Counted from the stretch's first letter, positions 1 through 9,908 are shown. The stretch is 33,476 nt of DNA from an uncultured Rhodobiaceae bacterium (GCA_937911445.1 CALDQY010000136.1:1-33476); one strand, 5' to 3'. The notes: generated by a model not told the origin, from the sequence alone. A program made the numbers and translations.

Positions 1-131
1 AACTTGAGATCAGTCGTCTTTCCAAGGGATTGTGGAGGTCCTGCGAGTCGTATGGTCGACTCGGTTTGACTTGCAGCGAGAAAGTCCTTGACGCGAGCAA
101 GGACATCGTCGAGGAACTGCTCCGCCTCCAT
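1..131 (-). CDS. Partial CDS, N-terminal part of an unidentified protein (MEAEQFLDDVLARVKDFLAASQTESTIRLAGPPQSLGKTTDLK...)
   Basis: Manual translation of the minus strand from an ATG at 131 is open to the window edge; the product cannot be identified from 43 aa. Confidence 0.5.
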   Translation of the reverse strand, partial: MEAEQFLDDVLARVKDFLAASQTESTIRLAGPPQSLGKTTDLK

Positions 132-190
132 GATGTTTGGTACGCAAAGCGGTCTTTGAAGATGGTCATTTAATCCTCTTCTCAAAATAT

Positions 191-203
191 ATGCAAATTG
201 CAT
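191..203. promoter_or_regulatory. Palindrome ATGCAA-A-TTGCAT upstream of thiR; candidate operator
   Basis: Perfect 6-nt arms around one central base, inside the AT-rich intergenic region and overlapping a TATA-like aaaatatat, about 45 nt before the start codon. Confidence 0.4.
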
Positions 204-247
204 TTATCTTTACATAGTTTGAATAACTCTCTTGCTTTCGGAAGAAC

Positions 248-1111
248 ATGCTAGGAGAAACCGGAGGCGCATGGCTCACCCGCCTGCACATGCAACTTGC
301 ACGAGAATTACGCGGCCAGGGATGGTCACAAATGAACATCGCATCAATACTGGGTACAACGCAAAGCACCATTTCGAGACAATATCAGAAAGGAATCGTG
401 GACTTGCCTGGTTCTGCAGACGAGCTCACTGTTGATGGATGGGCCAAGGAAATTGCAGGTGGATTGCTGTCTGTTGGCCAGACCGAAGAATTGCTGAGGC
501 AAAGATTCATTGTCGAATTCCAATTCACCGGGAATCAAGTCCTCCGATTTGACAAGACCTTGACTGGATTGGACCTCGAAGTCGATCAAAACGAGCACGC
601 TTTGATTCGCCGGCTCGAGTGGGCCATCGGACGACTTGATGCTCGACTCCTCATGCCTGTCCTCCCGAAGGTTGGAATGAACATCGCAGCATGCCTCAAT
701 TCAGCAACCACTCCAGAAGATGTCGCAGCAGTACCCGGTAAAATCAACGCTGTTGAAGGAGAACTTCGAACCCACGGCAAACCACAGTTTGGGTCCTCAA
801 AGCATCTCGCTGAAATGCTACTCGAAGCCCGCAAAAACGATTCTTCAAAGTCTGCCATCATGAACATACGGCCACCTGGCGACTACGAGGGAACAGACAT
901 CGATGCTGTCCAAGAAGCATGCAATCAACTCGGTTGGGAACTTGCTGACGCAGATCGTTCTGGTCTCGAAGATTCAGGCACAACCATCGATGTCATTCTT
1001 GACATCGGGGATTTTGGATGGGAACCCTCGCTCTACATCGTCGGAACAAGCCCCTTGGATGTCGTCGATCGATGCCATAGACTCATCAACGCACTTGGAG
1101 GGATGGCATGA
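248..1111 (+). CDS. thiR: ThiR-type transcriptional regulator (HTH + ThiN-like thiamin phosphate-binding domain)
   Basis: N-terminal HTH (LARELRGQGWSQMNIASILGTTQSTISRQYQ) plus ThiN-like signature (LPKVGMNIAACLNSATTPEDVAAVPGKI...FGSSKHLAEMLL...AIMNIR); next to a thiamin-type ABC transporter. Confidence 0.82.
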   Translation: MLGETGGAWLTRLHMQLARELRGQGWSQMNIASILGTTQSTISRQYQKGIVDLPGSADELTVDGWAKEIAGGLLSVGQTEELLRQRFIVEFQFTGNQVLRFDKTLTGLDLEVDQNEHALIRRLEWAIGRLDARLLMPVLPKVGMNIAACLNSATTPEDVAAVPGKINAVEGELRTHGKPQFGSSKHLAEMLLEARKNDSSKSAIMNIRPPGDYEGTDIDAVQEACNQLGWELADADRSGLEDSGTTIDVILDIGDFGWEPSLYIVGTSPLDVVDRCHRLINALGGMA

Positions 1112-2214
1112 TTCGAACCGGTTTCATCCTGCTCGTCCTTCTACTCGCACCGCTGTCGGGTTGTTTGAGTACACACAGCATCACCGAAGAGTGCGTAATA
1201 ACAAAATCATCAGATGACAAGACACTCACCATTGTTACGTACGACATTATCGCATTGAGTGATGAAGTGCTCCAAGAGTTTACCAATCAGACAGGATACA
1301 GCATCGAGATGATTCGGACAGACGATGCAGGTGGCATCCTTGAGCAACTTCTTCTTACGAAGGAAGCCCCTCAAGCTGATCTCGCCTTGGGCCTTGACAA
1401 CACATACCTACAAACAGCACTAGAGAATTGTCTTCTCGCACCACACTCTGCAACACTGCCGGATCTTGACCCACAAGCCCTCGTCCCGTATGCAGGAAAC
1501 ATGGCTGTACCGTTCGATCAAGGCTACGTATGCCTTAACGTGGACACACAAGCCCTGGAAGAAAACAACGTGTCCTACCCAACCACACTCGAGGAATTGC
1601 TCAACGAGGAGTGGAAAGGTAGAACCGCGTTCCCGAGCCCAACAACCTCCTCACCCGGACGTGCCTTCATGACGGCCACAATCGATTACTTTGAACAACA
1701 ATCTAATATGGATGCAATGGAATGGTGGGAAGCCATAGCAGACAACGACGCCATCTTTACGTCCGGCTGGACTGAAGCGTATGAAACACATTACAGCGGA
1801 GGCTATGGTGTCTGGGGCGAAGGCCACATTGGTGATGCTTGGCTAACAGTTTCCTATTGCCACTCACCTGGCGTCGAAGCCTATTATGGAGGAAATTACA
1901 CCATCTCCAGTGCACTCGACATCGATTATGCATCCTTCCATCAAGTCGAATACGCTGCAAAAGTCAATGGTGGAGGTTCAGAATCCGCAGTTGATGCGTT
2001 CATCGAATTCCTCCTGAGTGAAGAAATCAACATCAACATGCCAGAAAACAATCTCATGTATTCGGTACTGGAAGGCCAAGATCTGCCAGAGACGGATGGA
2101 TACAGGTACCACAGCCCAGTCCCAACTCAACCTTCTGAAATCACAACCGAACGAATCGATGATGAAATGGAGACATGGCTCATGGATTGGCGAAAGGCAA
2201 CCCAAGCTCTCTGA
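1108..2214 (+). CDS. thiB: ABC transporter substrate-binding lipoprotein, thiamin (ThiB) type
   Basis: Signal peptide with lipobox LLLAPLSGC; ThiB/iron-type SBP pattern; ATGA overlap with thiR (1108-1111). Confidence 0.78.
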   Translation: MIRTGFILLVLLLAPLSGCLSTHSITEECVITKSSDDKTLTIVTYDIIALSDEVLQEFTNQTGYSIEMIRTDDAGGILEQLLLTKEAPQADLALGLDNTYLQTALENCLLAPHSATLPDLDPQALVPYAGNMAVPFDQGYVCLNVDTQALEENNVSYPTTLEELLNEEWKGRTAFPSPTTSSPGRAFMTATIDYFEQQSNMDAMEWWEAIADNDAIFTSGWTEAYETHYSGGYGVWGEGHIGDAWLTVSYCHSPGVEAYYGGNYTISSALDIDYASFHQVEYAAKVNGGGSESAVDAFIEFLLSEEININMPENNLMYSVLEGQDLPETDGYRYHSPVPTQPSEITTERIDDEMETWLMDWRKATQAL

Positions 2215-2223
2215 GTTGACAAC

Positions 2224-3951
2224 ATGAAAGCGGCTGTAGGGCGAGGCGTTCCAGTAGCCTTGTACCTTGCATTGATTCTCATACCGCTCATTCTAGCACT
2301 TGAGAGGTTAATGTTCGTCACAGGCATGAATCCTTTTCAGGCGATTCTTCATCTTGATGAGCACCCCTTTGGCGTGAATGCTGTTGTCTTCACATTCGTG
2401 CAAGCCATTCTTTCAGCTATACTTACCCTCATTCTCGGACTACCCATTGCATGGTGGTTGGGGCGATACGAATGGAAACGTGTAGGCATCATTAGGGCAG
2501 CGTTAACACTGCCATTCGTCACACCAACCGTCGTAGCAGCCATGGGCTTTCTCGCTCTGATCAAAGAAGGAGGTCTGCTGGATTCCTTTGGAATCGATCT
2601 ACGCAATGAGAGTGGAGTAATCGGTTCGTTTTCATCGATGATCGGTGTTGAACACTCTGGCCACATCATTGCACTGCTTCTGGCCCACGCTTGGTTCAAT
2701 CTCGCACTTGTTATTCGATTTGTTGAACCAAAGATTTCGACACTTCCTCCTCGATACGAGGATGCATTTCGTATGCTACCCATAGGCCATGGTCGTTTGA
2801 ACCGCTTGACTCAATTTTGGTGGCCCATGCTCCGAACGTCGATTCTGTCTGCATTTGTATTCACCTTCATTTTCTCATTCACCTCATTTGCCCTTGTGCG
2901 ATGGCTTGCTCCAAACATGTGGACGCTCGAAGCACTCATGGCGGTTGAGGGAGGGGCGGCAGGAATCCCAGGGTATCGTGTCGATGTCAGCGTACTTGTC
3001 CTTGGTGGAGCGACGCTTCAGGGGCTTGTCCTTCTGAGCGCCCTTGCGCTTGCTGGGCGATGGCAGCAAAAACAATCCAATGAAATTGAACTCGTCTCTG
3101 AGAATTTTTCGAGGAAATACATTGGCAAGCCAACGACTGTTCCACGCATCGGTGTCTTTGTTGCCACCGTCTATGCTTTGACACCACTCTTCCTCATGGT
3201 TCTTTCATCTGTTCGGATTCGAAACCGAACTTCGGAATCGTATCGGTGGAGTTTGGATGCATGGGAATACGCGTTCAAAGGCGATCTTACGTACGCTTCA
3301 ATTCCTGAAGCTCTGACAAATTCCTTGGTGTATGCAAGTGGATGTCTCGTCGTGTCCTGTATCCTCGGGTTCTTTGTTGCACAATCCATCCACAGTCTTG
3401 AGCAGAATGGCCAAACTCGATTTGCTCAACTTGTTGACCTTTTGTCCATGCTTCCTCTCGCTCTCTCAGGCGTGATGGTCGGCTTGGGTGTTCTCCTTGG
3501 TATACTGAAAATTTGGCCAGTCCTATTCTCATGGTATGCCTTGCCTATCCTGCCGCATGCTATGCTCACGACACCTTTTGTTGTGCGCATATTGCTTCCT
3601 GCGATGCGTGAAATTGATTCATACTATGATGATACAGGAAAGGTTCTGGGCTACACCACAGTGCAGCGATTCGTCCGAATCAAACTTCCACTTCTGAAGC
3701 CACAAATCGTTGTTGCGGCAGCATTGTCGATGGCCTTCTCACTAGGTGAATTCGGAGCTTCTTGGATACTCTTGCGTTCAGGAGCCTGGGACACATTACC
3801 TGTCTTAGTCGATCAGTTGATGTCCAGACCGAAATACTTCGAACTTGTCGAACCAATTGCCATGGCTACTGCGACCATCCTCATGTGCATGACATTCCTA
3901 TTGTTTGTTATTGCTGAACGATTTCGCAGTCATCAAGGGGGTGGTTTCTGA
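2224..3951 (+). CDS. thiP: ABC transporter permease, fused two-domain ThiP type
   Basis: 575 aa with two binding-protein-dependent permease halves, many TM segments; between SBP and ATPase genes. Confidence 0.8.
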   Translation: MKAAVGRGVPVALYLALILIPLILALERLMFVTGMNPFQAILHLDEHPFGVNAVVFTFVQAILSAILTLILGLPIAWWLGRYEWKRVGIIRAALTLPFVTPTVVAAMGFLALIKEGGLLDSFGIDLRNESGVIGSFSSMIGVEHSGHIIALLLAHAWFNLALVIRFVEPKISTLPPRYEDAFRMLPIGHGRLNRLTQFWWPMLRTSILSAFVFTFIFSFTSFALVRWLAPNMWTLEALMAVEGGAAGIPGYRVDVSVLVLGGATLQGLVLLSALALAGRWQQKQSNEIELVSENFSRKYIGKPTTVPRIGVFVATVYALTPLFLMVLSSVRIRNRTSESYRWSLDAWEYAFKGDLTYASIPEALTNSLVYASGCLVVSCILGFFVAQSIHSLEQNGQTRFAQLVDLLSMLPLALSGVMVGLGVLLGILKIWPVLFSWYALPILPHAMLTTPFVVRILLPAMREIDSYYDDTGKVLGYTTVQRFVRIKLPLLKPQIVVAAALSMAFSLGEFGASWILLRSGAWDTLPVLVDQLMSRPKYFELVEPIAMATATILMCMTFLLFVIAERFRSHQGGGF

Positions 3952-4595
3952 TGTCATTGACCATTAAGCAACTCAACGTCGTAATCGGTCAATACCACAT
4001 CCTTCACAATCTGAATCTTCACCTCAAGTCCGATGAAATTGTCGCTATCCTAGGCCCGAGTGGGTGCGGCAAAACGACTCTGTTACGCACGATTGCTGGA
4101 CTCCAAAAACAACAATTTGGCACTATATTGATGAATAATCAACCCATACAAGACATGTTGTGTGAACACAGAGGCATCGGAATGTTGTTTCAGCGACCCG
4201 TTCTGTTCCCGTTCAAAGACGTGCTCGGTAACATCCTTTTCGCGTACAAGAACAAGAGGCTCTGGAATATGGATGATGTTCACGAAGTGATGGACGAGAT
4301 GGGCCTCATCGGTAAAGAACAACAGAGTATTGAGACATTGTCAGGAGGAGAAGCGCAACGTGTTGTTCTGGCAAGAACGCTCCTTACCGATCCCAAACTT
4401 CTGCTCCTTGACGAGCCACTCTCCGCACTCGATGTGGACCTTCGGCGAAAGATTGCTCATGAGATTCGTGCAGTGCTGAAATCTCGTTCGATTCCAGCCA
4501 TCCACGTCACGCACGACCCTGCTGAAGCAGAAATCATTGGAGATCGGGTCATACATTGGAGAGAATTACAACCAGGTGGCAATGATGAGGAGTAG
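3951..4595 (+). CDS. thiQ: ABC transporter ATP-binding protein, ThiQ type
   Basis: Walker A GPSGCGKTT, signature LSGGEAQRV, Walker B LLLLDEPLSALD; TGATG overlap with thiP stop. Confidence 0.85.
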   Translation: MSLTIKQLNVVIGQYHILHNLNLHLKSDEIVAILGPSGCGKTTLLRTIAGLQKQQFGTILMNNQPIQDMLCEHRGIGMLFQRPVLFPFKDVLGNILFAYKNKRLWNMDDVHEVMDEMGLIGKEQQSIETLSGGEAQRVVLARTLLTDPKLLLLDEPLSALDVDLRRKIAHEIRAVLKSRSIPAIHVTHDPAEAEIIGDRVIHWRELQPGGNDEE

Positions 4596-5337
4596 ATTGT
4601 TTGAGCCTCATCCATGGAAGATGTGGAGGTTTGTGTGGATTCATCGAGAGCAAGGAATTCTACTTCCCTCATTTATTGGAGGATTGTTTCTCCTTGCCAT
4701 CGGAATTCCATATGGAATAACAAACAGAGTTTCTGAATTCATTGGGTGGACGGCATTTGACCCAGAACTCCCTCTTGATTCATCCATACCCTACATCCCG
4801 GTCATGAACATCGCATATTTTTCGTTCTACATCTACTACGTCCTCATTCCGTTGTTGGCACGAACGGAAGTGCAGAGAAAGTGTGCCATCATATTCTCAC
4901 AACGTCTCTTTGTTGTGACATTACCAGTGTTTCTGATGTTTCTCTTACTGCCAGTGGAAGTCGATCTCCGCTCTGAAGTTGAAGGAGAGGATATTTTCAC
5001 GACACTTCTTTCACTCATTCACGGCGTTGATCAACCCTACAATGCTTGGCCAAGTCTCCATGTTGGGCACAGTCTTTGTGTTGTTCTCTCAGTACCACTG
5101 GTGTACAACATGAACAAATTCGCCCATGCAGCGCTTTGGATTGCATGGCTACTGCTCTCAATTTCGACGATGACAACCCAACAGCACTATCTCTTCGACG
5201 TCATTACAGGCATTCTGTTTGCTCTCCTTGCTCACTACAAGTTCATTCGACCGGTCGTTACCAAATGCATCCAAGGCGAATACGATGATGCATTCCAAGA
5301 ACTCTATGCGAACAGCGTCGAAACAACCTCAGGTTGA
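4582..5337 (+). CDS. PAP2-family membrane phosphatase
   Basis: Multiple TM segments with PAP2-like motifs PSLHVGHS and TQQHYLFDV; start at MMRSRLFEP overlaps the thiQ 3' end. Confidence 0.75.
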   Translation: MMRSRLFEPHPWKMWRFVWIHREQGILLPSFIGGLFLLAIGIPYGITNRVSEFIGWTAFDPELPLDSSIPYIPVMNIAYFSFYIYYVLIPLLARTEVQRKCAIIFSQRLFVVTLPVFLMFLLLPVEVDLRSEVEGEDIFTTLLSLIHGVDQPYNAWPSLHVGHSLCVVLSVPLVYNMNKFAHAALWIAWLLLSISTMTTQQHYLFDVITGILFALLAHYKFIRPVVTKCIQGEYDDAFQELYANSVETTSG

Positions 5338-6767
5338 GTGAGGTAAATGGTCAATCCAACACCCGCCATAATCATCATCCAAGAACCAACCATCTTGATC
5401 ATGCCAGTCATTCGTCTCAAGAAATTGATCATCACTTGACGTCCAAGACCGACGAGTACTGTGACCAAAATCATCAGAATCAACAACCCAAGCATAAGGC
5501 CAGACAATCCTGAGATGGTCGCACTGGTTCCAAGCGTTCCGAGGAAGATAACGAATGGCAACACTGCAGCTGCCGTACAATCGATGGATGCAGCAGCATA
5601 GCCAATACCGTAGAGGTACATGTTTCGACGGGGCGTGAAGGTCTCATCCATTTCTGTTGTTGACCAACGATCGACAAGCTTTTGCACAAACCCAAGAACG
5701 TGAGAAGTAATTCCAAGAAGCATAATGGAACCTAGAATTATGAGCAGCACAGCGATTCCAATCGCAATGTAATGAATCATACCAGATTGAGCAAAGGCTT
5801 CACCCATGGCAAAGGCAATGATACCGATAACGATGAAGAACGTCCACATTCCCAATCCTGCAAGCGTTCCAATAACCCATGATGAAGGCATGGCCGTTTT
5901 TAATTTCCCTTCCTTGATCAAATCGTCTTCTCGTGCACCAAGGCTGAGGTAGTACGAAATGAAACCTGGAAGAACAGGGAAGGCGCAAGGAGAAAAGTAC
6001 ACCAGAATGGAGAGAATCATTCCAAGAACAAATACGGCAACAAACGATGTTGACGGTTCTTCCCATGCTATTCGATCATCCATGGTAAGAGAGACATTCC
6101 CTGTCAGAGCCTTTTCAACCGAGGAATCGAACTCACCCCATCCCCCGATTGGCGTTCCTGTTGCTTGACGTTCGACGATGTAGCCTTCAACATCGATGAC
6201 CATGACAACGGGAATTTGGCCAGTTCCAGCAGTCGTGAACAGTTTCACAGGATCTGTGGTTGAACCATCTTCAAGCACAGCAGACTCTGTTGATCCAAGT
6301 CCGGTCGGATACAGTGGAACGGTGTACTCTCCGCCTGATTCATTGAGATATTCCAATGACTCCTGATACCAAGCACCATATCCAAGGATGTGGAAGCCAA
6401 CACCGTTCTCATCAGCCGTCTGTTTCCATTCATCCATGTATTCCTCAAGATGGGCCTGAACAGCATGACAGTTCGAACAATCGTGTGCCAGCAAATCGAG
6501 AATAATGACATCGCCACGTAGTTCAGATAGGCGAATCTCGCCCCCTGTCGTGTAGCTGTCTTCGATTCCAGTTCGATTCAAACTCTGAACAATAATTTCT
6601 GGAATAGGAGCGGGTTCAGCATCCGACTCAAAGATCTCGTCCATGCTATCAAACAAAGACAAGCCTGCAAAGGCAATGACACCGAAGAGAACGACTGCGA
6701 TACCGAACGCTTTCCACGTCTCAGAACGCTGGAACACACCCCAATCTGCTTGGTCAAGCATCCCCAT
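5304..6767 (-). CDS. Thioredoxin-like domain fused to CcdA/DsbD-type membrane domain
   Basis: N-terminal TM, extracytoplasmic thioredoxin-like domain with CSNC motif, then 6-TM CcdA-like domain with SPCAFPVLP and SIDCTAAAVLP. The track start at 6791 is TTG; ATGs at 6767/6761 look likelier. Confidence 0.82.
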   Translation of the reverse strand: MGMLDQADWGVFQRSETWKAFGIAVVLFGVIAFAGLSLFDSMDEIFESDAEPAPIPEIIVQSLNRTGIEDSYTTGGEIRLSELRGDVIILDLLAHDCSNCHAVQAHLEEYMDEWKQTADENGVGFHILGYGAWYQESLEYLNESGGEYTVPLYPTGLGSTESAVLEDGSTTDPVKLFTTAGTGQIPVVMVIDVEGYIVERQATGTPIGGWGEFDSSVEKALTGNVSLTMDDRIAWEEPSTSFVAVFVLGMILSILVYFSPCAFPVLPGFISYYLSLGAREDDLIKEGKLKTAMPSSWVIGTLAGLGMWTFFIVIGIIAFAMGEAFAQSGMIHYIAIGIAVLLIILGSIMLLGITSHVLGFVQKLVDRWSTTEMDETFTPRRNMYLYGIGYAAASIDCTAAAVLPFVIFLGTLGTSATISGLSGLMLGLLILMILVTVLVGLGRQVMINFLRRMTGMIKMVGSWMMIMAGVGLTIYLTQPEVVSTLFA

Positions 6768-6806
6768 GATCAGTCCATTCACTGGTTGCAAATGAAACTA
6801 ATGCTG

Positions 6807-7895
6807 CTACATCGATTTTGCATTGAGATGTACCACAGAGACTTCCAAGCGCTCATGTGTTGGGTGAACTTCAACCATCTGTACCGGGACTGAAAGGACT
6901 TCTGCAAGTTCTTCAGCAACACTTAGTGGCATTTCGATACGACGAGTGGTTGCATCGTAACGAAGCCAAGAGGAACTGATGTGCAATGTTTCTTGCAATT
7001 CCATCATATCACCGCGAGCATCCTCGGGCTCTGTTGGTATCGCACCAAATAGAATCGTGTCATCTTCTGAAAGCGTTTCATAGGGCCGAAGTGTAGCTTC
7101 TGCTCGACGTCGGAATCGTGCTCGTAATTGTCCTGCATCCTTGTAGGAAGCCGTACAGAACTTGAGATGAAAGGACTTGTCTTTGGCCGCTTCTTTCAGT
7201 CGAACACCAAGTTCAAACGACCCTTCTGCCGCTGCAGAAAGGCCACTTGAGAGATTGAAACCTCGTACATCCATGTTCTCTTGGTTACCTGTTGTTATTT
7301 CCAACTCGTTCAAATTGAGGAATTGGACAGGGAGTTGATCCAATTGCTCGAGCAGTTCGAACAGAGAATCTTCCTTGTCCGGCTCACAAGGGAGTTCGAT
7401 TCCAACATTGATTCCGGCGACACTCGATGCTTTGATGACCTCTTCGTACTGCTTTGTTGTTCCATCGAGAAGATGGAATCGAAGCTCATCCAAACCCGCA
7501 GTTGCAAGTTTCTCGACCCATTCGAGTTTGAACGGAATCGAGGTGTAGAGGTGAATGTGGTGTTCTTGTCCGAAGGCTTGCTTCAGTTGTTTGATGGCTT
7601 CAACAGACCGTTCTGGATCAAGCATCGGATCTCCACCGGTGATGCCTGTTCCAGTTGCCTTCATGGCATGACCTTCCTCGATGACTTCCTCCCATGTGGA
7701 ACATCTTCGCTCATTCGCGAACATATCAGGAGATTCACGTCGATTCTCTGAGAGTGGACAATAATCGCACCCCCAGTGGCACTTGCCAGTCACAAAGAGG
7801 ACCAACTTTCGTCCTTCTTGGCATTGGACACATCCTTCTGCTTCACCCTCCTCAGGTGGCAGAATCTCCGTGTGCATTGGAAGATGGACGACCAT
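6807..7895 (-). CDS. Radical SAM protein, COG2108-like (pyruvate formate-lyase activating enzyme-related, uncharacterised)
   Basis: CHWGCDYC (CX3CX2C) cluster motif, GITGGDP motif; additional N-terminal CVQC pair. Confidence 0.75.
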   Translation of the reverse strand: MVVHLPMHTEILPPEEGEAEGCVQCQEGRKLVLFVTGKCHWGCDYCPLSENRRESPDMFANERRCSTWEEVIEEGHAMKATGTGITGGDPMLDPERSVEAIKQLKQAFGQEHHIHLYTSIPFKLEWVEKLATAGLDELRFHLLDGTTKQYEEVIKASSVAGINVGIELPCEPDKEDSLFELLEQLDQLPVQFLNLNELEITTGNQENMDVRGFNLSSGLSAAAEGSFELGVRLKEAAKDKSFHLKFCTASYKDAGQLRARFRRRAEATLRPYETLSEDDTILFGAIPTEPEDARGDMMELQETLHISSSWLRYDATTRRIEMPLSVAEELAEVLSVPVQMVEVHPTHERLEVSVVHLNAKSM

Positions 7896-7922
7896 GAGCA
7901 GAACCCCCTGTGCACTCCTTGT

Positions 7923-8615
7923 TCAATCCGTCGGTGAAAGCGCAGCGATTTCATTCAATAACCATGCATGGAAGCGACGGTCATTGGTGAGTTCAGGATG
8001 AAACGTTACGGCACATTTTGAACCATCTCGAACACCTACAATTTCTTCACCTAATCGGGCAACAACCTCACAGTCAATGCCATCGGATGCAAAACGAGGT
8101 GCTCGAATGAAGACACCCGGAAAAGCATCGCCTGAGTTTTGGTTGTCAACATCACCGACCACCAATGGCGTGTGACCAAAGACATCAGGCGTTCGTTGAA
8201 CGGAAACGCCACTTGATTGCAAACGCTCAAGTTCAACTTCAATCTCTGCCTCAAAGGATTGACGTTGCCTTCCCCAGGCGTTTCTTGAGATTTGGACATT
8301 GATGTATGGAGGTTCACTGTTGCTTGGCATTGCGAGGAGGATCGCCCCCGCACAGGTACCGAGCACTGGACGATTTGGATGTTCGTTCATCCAGTTGTAG
8401 ATTGCGTCGAGCAATCCTTCTGACCGAGCTGCAATACGCATCGTTGTCGATTCACCACCGGGTAAAATCAGGCCATGAATCGAGGCATCAAGTTGATCGC
8501 CTTTGCGTAATTGGACCACTTCAACTTCATGTTCCAAGTCTTTGGCAATGGAGAGAATCGCTTCTTCATGCTCATGTCGTGCACCTTGCAACATCGCAAG
8601 ACCCACTCGCATCAT
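7923..8615 (-). CDS. pdxT: Pyridoxal 5'-phosphate synthase glutaminase subunit PdxT
   Basis: Glutaminase motifs LPGGESTTM, GTCAGAILL, VTFHPELT. Confidence 0.88.
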   Translation of the reverse strand: MMRVGLAMLQGARHEHEEAILSIAKDLEHEVEVVQLRKGDQLDASIHGLILPGGESTTMRIAARSEGLLDAIYNWMNEHPNRPVLGTCAGAILLAMPSNSEPPYINVQISRNAWGRQRQSFEAEIEVELERLQSSGVSVQRTPDVFGHTPLVVGDVDNQNSGDAFPGVFIRAPRFASDGIDCEVVARLGEEIVGVRDGSKCAVTFHPELTNDRRFHAWLLNEIAALSPTD

Positions 8616-8723
8616 GGCTGCTCCTGGACCTCCATGTCTTTAGCACATAGCATCCATGCAAACAATGAATTCAAGGGAAGTTCAGTGTTCTTATTCAAAA
8701 ACCGTGCGCGTTACCGTTGGCAC

Positions 8724-9908
8724 ATGGCACACGAAGGCGATTGCTTTCTCGTCCCCGGTCCCGTTCGAATGAGTGATGCATGTTTGCAAGCCATGGCAAC
8801 ACCGGTTATGACGGCACGAGGAACAGAATTTCGAGATGTGATGGCCGATCTCAATGCTGGTCTGCGAACAGCCTTCAACCTCACACCATCTTCACGAAAA
8901 CGTGGAACTGAGTCATGGACTGGTGAAGATGGTTACAAGGTTCTTGCCGTATCTGGAAGCGGAACAGCTGCCATGGAGATGGTCATCGCCAACAGATTCA
9001 GACCAAACGATCGAGTGCTTGTTCCGACCAACGGCAAATTTGGTGAACGTGTTGCAGACATTTGTAAGCAATACTGTCAAGTCAAGCATATTGCATACGA
9101 GTGGGGCCGTAGTTTTGACATCATGGAACTTGAGGAACAACTTGGCCGTGGAACCTTCGAAGCGCTTCTTATTTGTCACAACGAAACAAGTTCTGGAATC
9201 ACACAAGACGCTGAAGCACTCGCTCAACTTTGCCAAGAACACGGCGTAGCGTTCATTCTCGATGGCATCACCTCCGTAGGGGGACTTCCCGTGCATCCCG
9301 CAAAATGGAACGCTGAAGCAGTGGTCATGGGTGCACAAAAGTGCACGGCTGGTCCAAGTGGAATCGCAGCCGTAGCCATCAATGACCACTTCATTGAGCG
9401 CGTCCACACCATTCGGCAACAAGGAGACTCCAATCCAGTGTATTATCTCGACATGGTTTCTGCCTTGAAAAAAGGGAACGACGATCAAACGCCGTGGACA
9501 CCTGCTATCAACTTAGCAATGGGTTGGGCAGCCTCCCTTCGTGAACTTGAAGACGAAGGTCTAGAGAACCGCTGGAATCGGTGCAAAACACTGGCTGATG
9601 GTGTGCGCAAATTGTTTTCCGACCTTGGCTTCATGTTGCTTGCCGATGCAGGGCAACAGAGCGACACAGTAACCGCCATCATGTATCCTGAGGGAATGAA
9701 CGATTCGTGGCGAAGCAAACTCAAGGATGAGTATGAAACGCAAGTCATCGGTGCCCAAGATCACCTCAAAGGTAAGATGTTCCGGGTTGGAAGTATGGGT
9801 ACGACCACCATCGAAGAAATGATTGAAGGCTGCAATCGAATGATTGCTTGCTTCAATGAGATGGGACATGCACTTCCAAACGTTGATGTTGCATCCTACT
9901 TTGCGTGA
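8724..9908 (+). CDS. Class V aminotransferase (serine/alanine-glyoxylate aminotransferase type)
   Basis: LVPGPVRMSD start, PLP-Lys region VVMGAQKCTAGPSGIAAVAI. The track ORF start at 8511 runs over pdxT; MAHEGDCFLVPGP at 8724 is the likely start. Confidence 0.82.
   Translation: MAHEGDCFLVPGPVRMSDACLQAMATPVMTARGTEFRDVMADLNAGLRTAFNLTPSSRKRGTESWTGEDGYKVLAVSGSGTAAMEMVIANRFRPNDRVLVPTNGKFGERVADICKQYCQVKHIAYEWGRSFDIMELEEQLGRGTFEALLICHNETSSGITQDAEALAQLCQEHGVAFILDGITSVGGLPVHPAKWNAEAVVMGAQKCTAGPSGIAAVAINDHFIERVHTIRQQGDSNPVYYLDMVSALKKGNDDQTPWTPAINLAMGWAASLRELEDEGLENRWNRCKTLADGVRKLFSDLGFMLLADAGQQSDTVTAIMYPEGMNDSWRSKLKDEYETQVIGAQDHLKGKMFRVGSMGTTTIEEMIEGCNRMIACFNEMGHALPNVDVASYFA

Noticed and set aside
7281-7751. 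156-aa plus-strand ORF
   Set aside because: Antisense to the radical SAM gene with no independent support.
8511-8723. 71-aa N-terminal extension of the aminotransferase ORF
   Set aside because: Overlaps the 5' end of pdxT on the opposite strand and lacks family similarity; start at 8724 matches the family.
8913-9488. 191-aa minus-strand ORF
   Set aside because: Antisense to the class V aminotransferase; composition not protein-like.
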